Shown here piece by piece: positions 1 to 6,305 of a stretch of 18,647 bases of DNA. Source of the stretch: JBIIUJ01 sp044340025. GTDB taxonomy: Bacteria; Pseudomonadota; Alphaproteobacteria; Caulobacterales; Aquidulcibacteraceae. How positions within the stretch are numbered: the first letter of the stretch is position 1; the number at the start of each line of letters is the position of its first letter. Under the pieces are notes generated by a model, which saw only the letters and a list, made by a program, of their open reading frames with translations, did not search any database and had not been told where the DNA came from. The stretch covers positions 1 through 18,647 of the forward strand of contig JBIIUJ010000039.1 in the NCBI GenBank assembly GCA_044340025.1. Reading direction: 5' to 3'. The position numbers and the translations under genes are program-made.

Positions 1-1528
1 CCTGGTAGCGCAACGACGCGCCGATCACGATCCCATAAGCGAAGAACAGCAGCACCTGGTTGTGCGTGAGGGACAGGACGCTGTTGATGGTCATCTTGGC
101 GATCATCATCGACGCCAGAGCCATCATCAGCGCCGCATCGCGCCCCTTCATCAGCACCGAAAGCTGAAACGCCCTGTAGGTGGCCGCGACGAATGCACTG
201 AGATAGAGCGCCGCGCCAAGGACGCCGGAATCCATCAAGACGTTGATATACCAGGAATCGAGCACAGTGCTTTCACCCAGTCGGCCGGGGACGCCCGCGA
301 CCCGAGTCGCCTGACTATAGCCAAACCCAAAGACCGGGCTCTGCGGGAAGGCGTTGAAAGCATTATCCCATTGGGTTGCGCGGCTTTCATTACTGCTTGC
401 ATGCTCCCCACCGCCGAAGACCATGATCTGCACCCGGCGGCTGAACAGCAACAAGCTGCTGAGCACCACCGCGATAGCAGGGATGGACAAAAGGCCGACG
501 CTGGCGAACAGGTCCCGTGACCCAGAATGCCGCCGCTTGTGCAGGAGATACAGGCTGATCATCGAGCAGATTCCGGCGACAAGAGCCACCAAAGAAAGCC
601 TGGCATTGGGGAATACAAGTGCCGCATATACTGTGTAAATGAATACCGGAATGAGGGCGATCTTTAAGTTATTGCTCTTGGTCCAAAAGAATGCCCCCAG
701 GAGAATTGGCGCAACGAGCGCCAGATACTCAGCGAAAAGAAGGGGGTTCGAAAACACTGACTGGACGCGGTACGCGCCGTTTCGATATTTGCTCGATACC
801 AGCTCACTGATCAGAAACGCATCGTCGCCGCCGTAGCCCGCTGGAATCAGCGGTCGCCACGGCACCATTTCGAGCACCCGCTCCACGGTGCCAATGGCCA
901 GCAAGACAACGACCGCCACCCCCATGATCAGGGTGAAGTGGTAGAGAGCCTTCCGCCCGACCTTCCAATACAGATACGCGCCTCCGAGCACGAACGCGAT
1001 ATAGATCATGACGTCGAACAGCGCGCTGGGGAGGATGGCGATCTGGCCGCCCATCAGCGGCAGGACCAGCGCGCCGATCAGCACATTGGCGACGCCGCCG
1101 AAGAAGATCAGCCAGTAGCGCGAGACGATCAGCGTCACGTCGGACTGGAAATCCTGCCGCGAGGAGATGAGGTAGCCGATCAGCAGGGTCAGCGTGATCG
1201 CGGTGATCCGCATCGGGTTCATCCACGGCAGACCCGGCAGGAAGAGCGCAAAATACTCCGGGATCAGAATGTGGAAGGCGATGGTGCAGAAATAGAGCGT
1301 ATAGATCGTCTGCACCGGTATGGTGCGCGGCTTGGGCAGCATCAGCACCAGCAGGAGCAGCGCCGCCGCAATCCCCGCCGTCATCACGGGCAGGAAGTAG
1401 AACGGCCCCACCGCCGCCATATAGCCATAGCCAACGCCCGCCCCCACAGCGAGCCCGAGCCAGATCAGCACCCAGACAAAGGTGGCGAACGGCGAGCGCG
1501 TCTGGGTGTAGGGCGGAAGCACTTGCAT
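1..1528 (-). CDS. O-antigen ligase/polymerase-like polytopic membrane protein (3' end outside window)
   Basis: An open frame starts at ATG 1528 and runs without a stop to the left edge (about 509 codons, C-terminus missing). The start has AGGA seven bases upstream. The product has about twelve hydrophobic segments, including FATFVWVLIWLGLAVGAG near residue 14 and LLFFAYGIVIGASL at the visible end, with a long soluble loop near residues 380-430. That loop contains FNAFPQSPVFGFGYSQ, the 'P..GFG' signature of Wzy_C/O-antigen ligase proteins. After it comes LDSWYINVLMDSGVLG, which fits the family's 'HNsyL..l.e.G..G' block but has Asp-Ser where His-Asn is usual. Family members ligate or polymerise undecaprenyl-linked surface glycans at the periplasmic face of the inner membrane. 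Polymerase and ligase cannot be told apart here. No other glycan genes are visible; they would lie to the left. Confidence 0.82.
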   Translation of the reverse strand, partial: MQVLPPYTQTRSPFATFVWVLIWLGLAVGAGVGYGYMAAVGPFYFLPVMTAGIAAALLLLVLMLPKPRTIPVQTIYTLYFCTIAFHILIPEYFALFLPGLPWMNPMRITAITLTLLIGYLISSRQDFQSDVTLIVSRYWLIFFGGVANVLIGALVLPLMGGQIAILPSALFDVMIYIAFVLGGAYLYWKVGRKALYHFTLIMGVAVVVLLAIGTVERVLEMVPWRPLIPAGYGGDDAFLISELVSSKYRNGAYRVQSVFSNPLLFAEYLALVAPILLGAFFWTKSNNLKIALIPVFIYTVYAALVFPNARLSLVALVAGICSMISLYLLHKRRHSGSRDLFASVGLLSIPAIAVVLSSLLLFSRRVQIMVFGGGEHASSNESRATQWDNAFNAFPQSPVFGFGYSQATRVAGVPGRLGESTVLDSWYINVLMDSGVLGAALYLSAFVAATYRAFQLSVLMKGRDAALMMALASMMIAKMTINSVLSLTHNQVLLFFAYGIVIGASLRYQ

Positions 1529-1675
1529 GGGCAGGTCCTGGCGGGGGCCTGATCGGGCCGCCCTGATAAAGCATGCAAACCACGCGCCGCGCCACTGCTT
1601 TGCGGGTCTGGCGGCCTTGATGCCACGCGGGCCGTTTCCAATCAGTTCAGAGCGCCGCGCAGCCGCCCGGAAGCC

Positions 1676-2275
1676 TCAGCCGCCGCCTTCGCCGGCGTCG
1701 AGGCCGCAGAGCGCGTCGCGCAGGCGGGCGGCCTCCTCAAACGCCTGGGCGTCGACGGCGGCCTGCATGCGCGCGGCAAGCTCGGCGCGCGTGCCGAGGA
1801 TGGGCGCAGTCGCTGCGGCGGCGGCGCGCGCTTCCTCCTCCGCATGCTGACGAGCGAGACGGTCGAAGCGCTCGTGCAGCATGGCCGCGATCTCCCCGGC
1901 GTCCTGGACCTCGGCTGCCTGGGCGGCGGCCTCGTCCATCCCGCCCGGCAGGGCGCGCGCGAGCGTCGCCACCTTCACCCAGCGCATGGCCGAGAGCGGA
2001 TCGCCCGCCGCGATCGCCCGGGTCGCGCGCTCGCAGGCCGCGCGCGGCGCATCCTCCGGCGAGACGAAAGGCGCGGACGCCTCTTCCTGAAGAGCCACCG
2101 GCGCACGCGGCTGCGGCGGCTCGTCCAGGCGGCGCCAGCCCTCGCTTGCGGCCCGCCCGGCGAGGCGCGAGGCCGATACGCCAAAGCGCCGCGCGCAATC
2201 GCCGGCCGTCATGCCGGCGCGATAGGCCTCGCGCACCTGCGCCCAGAGCTCGGGGGGATGGGATCGAAACGGCAT
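1676..2275 (-). CDS. Unnamed protein with N-terminal helix-turn-helix and C-terminal UVR motif
   Basis: A 199-residue protein, not recognised as a named family. Residues about 8-50 (ELWAQVREAYRAGMTAGDCA, then RRFGVS and EGWRRLDEP) look like the small helix-turn-helix seen in terminase small subunits and related alphaproteobacterial proteins. The middle is Ala/Glu-rich and mostly helical, probably coiled coil around residues 130-155. Residues about 164-192 (LAARMQAAVDAQAFEEAARL, then RDAL) match the UVR motif that UvrB and UvrC use to contact each other; compare the UvrB C-terminus in this window, LEFEEAARLRDEIKRLEKE. The start ATG 2275 has only a weak Shine-Dalgarno. It lies 147 bases upstream of the ligase-like gene in the same direction and borders the repeat array. 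A role linked to excision repair is inference from the motif; the UVR motif also occurs in proteins unrelated to repair. Confidence 0.75.
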   Translation of the reverse strand: MPFRSHPPELWAQVREAYRAGMTAGDCARRFGVSASRLAGRAASEGWRRLDEPPQPRAPVALQEEASAPFVSPEDAPRAACERATRAIAAGDPLSAMRWVKVATLARALPGGMDEAAAQAAEVQDAGEIAAMLHERFDRLARQHAEEEARAAAAATAPILGTRAELAARMQAAVDAQAFEEAARLRDALCGLDAGEGGG

Positions 2276-2357
2276 GGCCCCAGACTGGCGCGCCGACGAT
2301 CCCGGTCGGATAGACGCGCTGGCGTCCCCGGGGGGGCTGACTGAAACGCAGAAGGCG

Positions 2358-2434
2358 CCCCCATCCCGGCGAAGGCCGGGACCCAGTTCACGAAGCGCTG
2401 CGCCCCCCGGCCTGCGCCGGGGGGAGGGTGCCTA
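2358..2434 (+). repeat. Type A palindromic repeat, copy 1
   Basis: Contains CCCGGC-GAAG-GCCGGG (6-bp stem, tetraloop), then a second hairpin built on CCCCCCGGC / GCCGGGGGG and the tail GAGGGTGCCTA. It is about 12 bases shorter than copies 2 and 3 because the segment before the second hairpin is missing. Confidence 0.8.
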
Positions 2435-2442
2435 CCAAGGCC

Positions 2443-2541
2443 CCGTCATCCCGGCCGGAGCGCAGCGCAGAGCCGGGATCTCCCGCAGGAAAACCACCCA
2501 TGAGGTCCCGGATCGGGGCTTCGCCCCGTCCGGGATGACGG
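2443..2541 (+). repeat. Type B palindromic repeat, copy 1
   Basis: A 99-base element with 12-bp perfect terminal inverted repeats, CCGTCATCCCGG and CCGGGATGACGG. Internal sub-hairpins include GGGGC-TTC-GCCCC near the 3' end. The core AAGCGCAGCGCAGAGCCGGG-type block is shared with copies 2 and 3. Confidence 0.82.
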
Positions 2542-2557
2542 CCGCCTGCTGCCCCGC

Positions 2558-2607
2558 GACCCCCTTCGTCAGCTCCGCTGACACTTCCCCCGCACGCGGG
2601 GGAAGAT
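2558..2607 (-). repeat. Type C repeat, copy 1 (inverted orientation)
   Basis: Read on the minus strand: TCTTCCCCCGCGTGCGGGGG, then AAGTGTCAGCGGAGCTGACG and a purine-rich AAGGGGG tail. The layout is the same as in C2: a hairpin of C5/G5 arms, then a GTGTC...GAC small hairpin, then a G-run. It faces C2 head to head across a 33-base spacer. Confidence 0.7.
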
Positions 2608-2640
2608 ACCGGCGGCTGCCTTGAAAGGTGAGCGCTGGAT

Positions 2641-2690
2641 GTCCTCCCCCGTTCACGGGGGAGGTGTCGCCAGAGGCGACGGAGGGGGCC
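2641..2690 (+). repeat. Type C repeat, copy 2
   Basis: Begins with a CCTCCCCC-GTTCAC-GGGGGAGG hairpin (8-bp stem), followed by GTGTCGCC-AGAG-GCGAC and then GGAGGGGGC. Same architecture as C1 in the opposite orientation. Confidence 0.75.
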
Positions 2691-2701
2691 GCCCGCCCAT
2701 T

Positions 2702-2799
2702 CCGTCATCCCGGCCGAAGCGCAGCGCAGAGCCGGGATCTCCCGCAGGACAACCACCCCAAGGTCCCGGATCGGGGCTTCACCCCGTCCGGGATGACGG
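2702..2799 (+). repeat. Type B palindromic repeat, copy 2
   Basis: 98 bases with the same CCGTCATCCCGG / CCGGGATGACGG ends as copy 1. It is joined by CGGTGTTCCGTTATAGG... to A2, and the same linker joins B3 to A3. Confidence 0.82.
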
Positions 2800-2818
2800 C
2801 GGTGTTCCGTTATAGGTT

Positions 2819-2907
2819 CCCCCATCCCGGCGAAGGCCGGGACCCAATTCACAAAGCGCCGCGCCCTCCGATTTGGCCCCCGGCCTTCGCCGGGGGAAGG
2901 GTGCCTA
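2819..2907 (+). repeat. Type A palindromic repeat, copy 2
   Basis: Two hairpins, CCCGGC-GAAG-GCCGGG and CCCCCGGC-CTTC-GCCGGGGG, separated by about 40 bases, ending GGGTGCCTA as in copy 1. Confidence 0.8.
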
Positions 2908-2915
2908 GCAAGACC

Positions 2916-3014
2916 CCGTCATCCCGGCCGAAGCGCAGCGCAGAGCCGGGATCTCAGGCCGGATAACCACCCATGAGATCCCGGATCGGGGCCTGGCCCC
3001 GTCCGGGATGACGG
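2916..3014 (+). repeat. Type B palindromic repeat, copy 3
   Basis: 99 bases with the same terminal inverted repeats as B1 and B2. It diverges from them only at scattered sites, mainly in the middle (TCAGGCCGGATAA instead of TCCCGCAGGACAA). Confidence 0.82.
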
Positions 3015-3033
3015 CGGTGTTCCGTTATAGGTT

Positions 3034-3120
3034 CCCCTCTCCCGGCGAAGGCCGGGACCCAGTTCATGGAGCGCCGTGCCATCCGACCTGGCCCCCGGCC
3101 TTCGCCGGGGGGAGGGTTCT
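3034..3120 (+). repeat. Type A palindromic repeat, copy 3
   Basis: Same two hairpins as A2. The tail differs (GGGTTCTC instead of GGGTGCCTA), and this is the last repeat before the AT-rich gene. Confidence 0.78.
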
Positions 3121-3174
3121 CCTCAAGGGACAGAAAGCCGCAGCGTTTTGACGACTCGTGATAGAGTTAGAGCT

Positions 3175-3903
3175 ATGCACTGTTCGTCGTTTCTATCTTG
3201 CCTTCATGCGTGGCAGGACTTGGCTGCTGGGACGCTAAGCTTAGGCGCTGCATCAGTGACCGCATATTTGCTCTGGTCTCAGATTGAAGATACGAGGCGG
3301 TCATCTAGAGAGAAAGATCGCGCGGCCCATCAGGTTAGTAAGATTAAAATGATACATGCAATCGCCTCGATCCGCATTACGATAGAACAAATGAAAGGAT
3401 ATTGGGAAACTTGCTTAAACGACAATACGGACGAGTATCTTTTCGAACATTGCGGGGCGATTATTGATTGGAGAAGGTCGGACATAGTTGAATTTGCAAT
3501 TTTCATTGTGGGGCTTGGCTCTCGCGAAGCTTCGGCATGCACGAAGTGCATCGCAGTTATGCAAGTAATGGGCAGTAGAATATCTCCTGATATTCAAGCC
3601 ATCAGAAAACGTCGAAAAACTGAAGCGATCGAGAATTACGTCTCACTCCTCCGAGTCCAATATTTTTTGAACTCAGTGTTGGAGTATTGTAGGGACGAAA
3701 AGAATAGCTTTTCCGTATTTGGCGGCGTCAGCGAACTTTGGTACATTGAGGCTATAGAGAGGGGGCTTAAAACTACAAACAAAATACGGCTTAGCGCTGA
3801 AACCACAAATGATGTTGAGGCGGAAATAAATCATATGATATGGCGCTCTGGCGGCAATTCACAGATTGGTCCCACCTGTTTTGGTTCAGGGTTGCGCCGT
3901 TGA
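3175..3903 (+). CDS. AT-rich orphan gene, putative membrane-anchored protein of unknown function
   Basis: A 242-residue product from ATG 3175. Earlier in-frame start codons fall inside repeat A3, so this start is preferred, although no strong Shine-Dalgarno is visible. Residues about 14-35 (GTLSLGAASVTAYLLWSQI) form a likely single membrane segment; the basic EDTRRSSREKDRAAH stretch just after it argues for a cytoplasmic remainder. The remainder is helical, with several Cys (CLNDN, EHCGAI, ACTKCIAVM, EYCRDEK) and a basic KRRKTEA patch. No family is recognised. Base composition stands out: two sampled 60-base rows hold 25 and 20 G+C, against roughly two thirds in neighbouring genes, and codons are AT-ending (TTT, AAA, ATA). 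It is the only AT-rich gene in the window, on the opposite strand to uvrB, which suggests recent horizontal acquisition. Confidence 0.6.
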   Translation: MHCSSFLSCLHAWQDLAAGTLSLGAASVTAYLLWSQIEDTRRSSREKDRAAHQVSKIKMIHAIASIRITIEQMKGYWETCLNDNTDEYLFEHCGAIIDWRRSDIVEFAIFIVGLGSREASACTKCIAVMQVMGSRISPDIQAIRKRRKTEAIENYVSLLRVQYFLNSVLEYCRDEKNSFSVFGGVSELWYIEAIERGLKTTNKIRLSAETTNDVEAEINHMIWRSGGNSQIGPTCFGSGLRR

Positions 3904-3930
3904 ATTCGCTATCATTGCGGCAAGCCCCCC

Positions 3931-6186
3931 TCAAACCCCCAACTCCTCCTTCTCAAGCCGCTTGATCTCATCCCTTAGCCGTGCCGCCTCCTCGAACTCG
4001 AGGTTGCCGGCCGCTTCGCGCATGCGCTTTTCGAGGTCGGCGATGGCGGCGCGGAGGTTGTGGCCGGCGACGGGGGCGGGGATGGCGCCTTTGCGTTTAT
4101 CCTGCTTGCCGCGGGGGAGGGGGGCGCCGCGGGCCTGCTCGTCGGCGGAGAGGCCCACCGTGAGGCCCTCCTTGCCATAGACGCTTTCGAGCACGTCCTT
4201 GATCTTGCTCTTGATCGTCTGGGGCGTGATGCCGTGCGCCTCGTTCCAGGCGAGCTGTTTGGCGCGGCGGCGGCTGGTTTCCTCCATCGCGCGTTTCATG
4301 CTGCCGGTGATGCTGTCTGCATACAGAATGACCCGTCCGTCCACGTTGCGCGCGGCGCGTCCGATCGTCTGTATCAGGCTGGTTGCCGAGCGCAGGAAAC
4401 CCTCCTTGTCCGCATCCAGAATGCCGACGAGGCCGCATTCGGGGATGTCCAGACCTTCGCGCAGGAGGTTGATTCCGATCAGGATATCGAAGCCGCCCAA
4501 CCGCAGGTCGCGCAGGATCTCGATGCGCTCCACCGTATCGATGTCGGAGTGCATGTAGCGGACCTTCAGGCCCTGTTCGTGCATGTATTCGGTGAGATCC
4601 TCCGCCATCTTCTTCGTCAGGGTGGTGACGAGCACGCGATAGCCGTCTGCGATGGTGCGGCGGGCCTCGGCGATGATGTCGTCGACCTGGGTGAAGCCCG
4701 GCCCCTGCACGGGGCGGATCTCCACGGGCGGATCGATCAGGCCGGTGGGGCGGATCACCTGTTCGGCGAAGACGCCGCCGGTCTGCTCCAGCTCCCACGG
4801 GCCGGGCGTGGCCGAGACATGGATCGTCTGTGGACGCATCACATCCCATTCCTCGAAGCGCAGGGGGCGGTTGTCCATGCAGGAGGGCAGGCGGAAGCCG
4901 AAATCCGACAGCGTCTTCTTGCGGTTGAAGTCGCCCCGGAACATGCCGCCACGCTGGGGCACCGTGACGTGGCTTTCGTCTGTGAAGACCAGCGCGTTTT
5001 CGGGAATGTATTCGAACATGGTGGGTGGCGGCTCGCCCGGCTGGCGGCCGGTGAGGTAGCGGCTGTAGTTCTCGATGCCGTTGCAGCTGCCAGTGGCGAG
5101 AATCATCTCGATGTCGAACTCGGTGCGCTGTTTCAGGCGCTGGGCCTCCAGCAGCTTGCCGGAGCGCTCGAACCAGGCGACGCGCTCCACCATCTCGCGC
5201 TTGATCCGGTCCACCGCCTGATTGAGCGTGGGGCGGGGCGTGACATAGTGGCTGTTGGCGTAGACCTTCACCGCCTCCATCGCGGCGCCCTTCTGGCCGG
5301 TGAGGGGATCGAACTCCACGATCGCCTCGATCTCGTCGCCGAAGAAGGAGACGCGCCAGGCCCTGTCCTCCAGGTGGGCGGGAAAGATATCCACCGTGTC
5401 GCCCTTCAGGCGAAAATTGCCGCGCGCGAAGAAGACGTCGTTGCGCTTGTACTGCAGGCCGACGAGGTTGCGCGCGATCTCCTGCGGGTCCAGCCGGTCG
5501 CCGACGCGCAGGGTGAACGTCATCGCGGAATAGCTCTCCACCGAGCCGATGCCGTAGATGCAGGAGACAGACGCCACGATGATCACGTCATCCCGCTCCA
5601 GAATCGCCCGCGTCGCGGCATGCCGCATCCGGTCGATCTGTTCGTTGATGGAGCTTTCCTTCTCGATATAGGTGTCGGTACGCGGCACATAGGCCTCAGG
5701 CATGTAATAATCATAATAAGAGACAAAATACTCCACAGCATTATTCGGAAAAAAGCTTTTGAATTCGCCATATAGCTGCGCTGCAAGGGTCTTGTTTGGG
5801 GCGAGGATCAGGGCGGGGCGCTGAAGCGTCTCGATCACCTTTGCCATCGTGAAGGTCTTGCCTGAACCGGTAACGCCGAGCAGCACCTGGTCTTTCTCGC
5901 CTGCGCGCGCGGCCGCGACGAGTTCGGCGATCGCCTGGGGCTGATCTCCGGCGGGTTCGTATTCGCTGACGAGCTTGAAGCGGCGGCCGCCTTCCAGCTT
6001 TTCCGGGCGATCGGGTCGGTGCGGGGCCCAGGCGGGCAGCGGCGACCGATCGCGCTCGCCGAGCGCCTCATAGTCGAAGTCGAACACGAACCGCGCCGGC
6101 GCTTCGGCCACGCCCATTGCAGCGCGGTTTGCGGCGGCTTGCTCTTTGGAGGTGGTCGGCTGGGGGGAGGGTGCTTTGCGCGGCAT
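3931..6186 (-). CDS. uvrB: UvrABC excinuclease subunit B
   Basis: A 751-residue helicase-like subunit of the nucleotide excision repair nuclease. It receives damage from UvrA, verifies it by threading DNA behind a beta-hairpin, and recruits UvrC. Visible features: Walker A GVTGSGKT (104-111), the beta-hairpin region YYDYYMPEAYVPRTDTYIEK (157-176), helicase blocks including TDESHV and the C-terminal QTIGRAARN, and a UVR motif at the extreme C-terminus (about 718-747, LEFEEAARLRDEIKRL). About 65 residues precede FKLVSEYEPAGDQPQA, where E. coli UvrB effectively begins; such extensions are common in alphaproteobacteria. ATG 6186 has no clear Shine-Dalgarno; ATG 6117 is an alternative that would shorten the extension. 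No GTTC-N7-GTTC LexA box was found upstream. Codons for residues 141-165 are unusually AT-rich. Confidence 0.98.
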   Translation of the reverse strand: MPRKAPSPQPTTSKEQAAANRAAMGVAEAPARFVFDFDYEALGERDRSPLPAWAPHRPDRPEKLEGGRRFKLVSEYEPAGDQPQAIAELVAAARAGEKDQVLLGVTGSGKTFTMAKVIETLQRPALILAPNKTLAAQLYGEFKSFFPNNAVEYFVSYYDYYMPEAYVPRTDTYIEKESSINEQIDRMRHAATRAILERDDVIIVASVSCIYGIGSVESYSAMTFTLRVGDRLDPQEIARNLVGLQYKRNDVFFARGNFRLKGDTVDIFPAHLEDRAWRVSFFGDEIEAIVEFDPLTGQKGAAMEAVKVYANSHYVTPRPTLNQAVDRIKREMVERVAWFERSGKLLEAQRLKQRTEFDIEMILATGSCNGIENYSRYLTGRQPGEPPPTMFEYIPENALVFTDESHVTVPQRGGMFRGDFNRKKTLSDFGFRLPSCMDNRPLRFEEWDVMRPQTIHVSATPGPWELEQTGGVFAEQVIRPTGLIDPPVEIRPVQGPGFTQVDDIIAEARRTIADGYRVLVTTLTKKMAEDLTEYMHEQGLKVRYMHSDIDTVERIEILRDLRLGGFDILIGINLLREGLDIPECGLVGILDADKEGFLRSATSLIQTIGRAARNVDGRVILYADSITGSMKRAMEETSRRRAKQLAWNEAHGITPQTIKSKIKDVLESVYGKEGLTVGLSADEQARGAPLPRGKQDKRKGAIPAPVAGHNLRAAIADLEKRMREAAGNLEFEEAARLRDEIKRLEKEELGV

Positions 6187-6246
6187 GGGCGAGAGTATGG
6201 GCGCGCCGCCGCCCCGTTTCCAGCGCCCGGCTCCTGTTGTGCATGG

Positions 6247-6261
6247 TTAACGCTTTGTTGA
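6247..6261 (+). promoter_or_regulatory. Candidate CtrA binding site (TTAA-N7-TTGA)
   Basis: TTAACGCTTTGTTGA matches the CtrA consensus TTAA-N7-TTAA at seven of eight fixed bases. It lies in the divergent region between uvrB and the TPR gene, ending about 45 bases upstream of the TPR start. In Caulobacter CtrA controls cell-cycle and pilus genes; its relevance here is inferred from the match and the TadD-like neighbour. Confidence 0.4.
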
Positions 6262-6305
6262 GCAATGCGGCGGAGAGCATGGGCATTGCCGATCTGGAGA
6301 CTGCG

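Larger units (their letters stand above)
2358..3120. repeat. Modular intergenic repeat array (A1-B1-C1-C2-B2-A2-B3-A3)
   Basis: About 760 bases between the HTH-UVR gene and the AT-rich gene consist almost entirely of three families of short GC-rich palindromic elements, listed separately. A and B alternate with fixed linkers: 8 bases from A to B (both cases) and 19 bases from B to A (both cases). C occurs once in each orientation at the centre. Open frames here translate repeat sequence (for example MNWVPAFAGMG in two places) and are not credible genes. Elements of this kind are dispersed in many alphaproteobacterial genomes; whether they are mobilised REP/MITE-like units or RNA-processing elements is not decided by this sequence. 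Confidence 0.85.

Noticed and set aside
804..1595. Minus-strand 263-codon frame within the ligase-like gene
   Set aside because: It is out of frame with the membrane protein and gives an Arg/Ala/Asp-rich sequence without hydrophobic segments; the true frame has no stop before the left edge.
2274..2966. Several open frames of 60-154 codons on both strands in the repeat region
   Set aside because: They translate the palindromic repeats (MNWVPAFAGMG and similar), which give recurrent spurious proteins in many genomes.
4060..5775. Long open frame antisense to uvrB (571 codons)
   Set aside because: It mirrors uvrB codon structure in GC-rich DNA, gives a His/Asp/Gly/Ala-rich sequence with no domain, and uvrB is certain.
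6187..6305. SOS (LexA) box upstream of uvrB
   Set aside because: The closest sequence, GTTGTGCATGGTTA, has a 6-base spacer and mismatched half-sites compared with GTTC-N7-GTTC.
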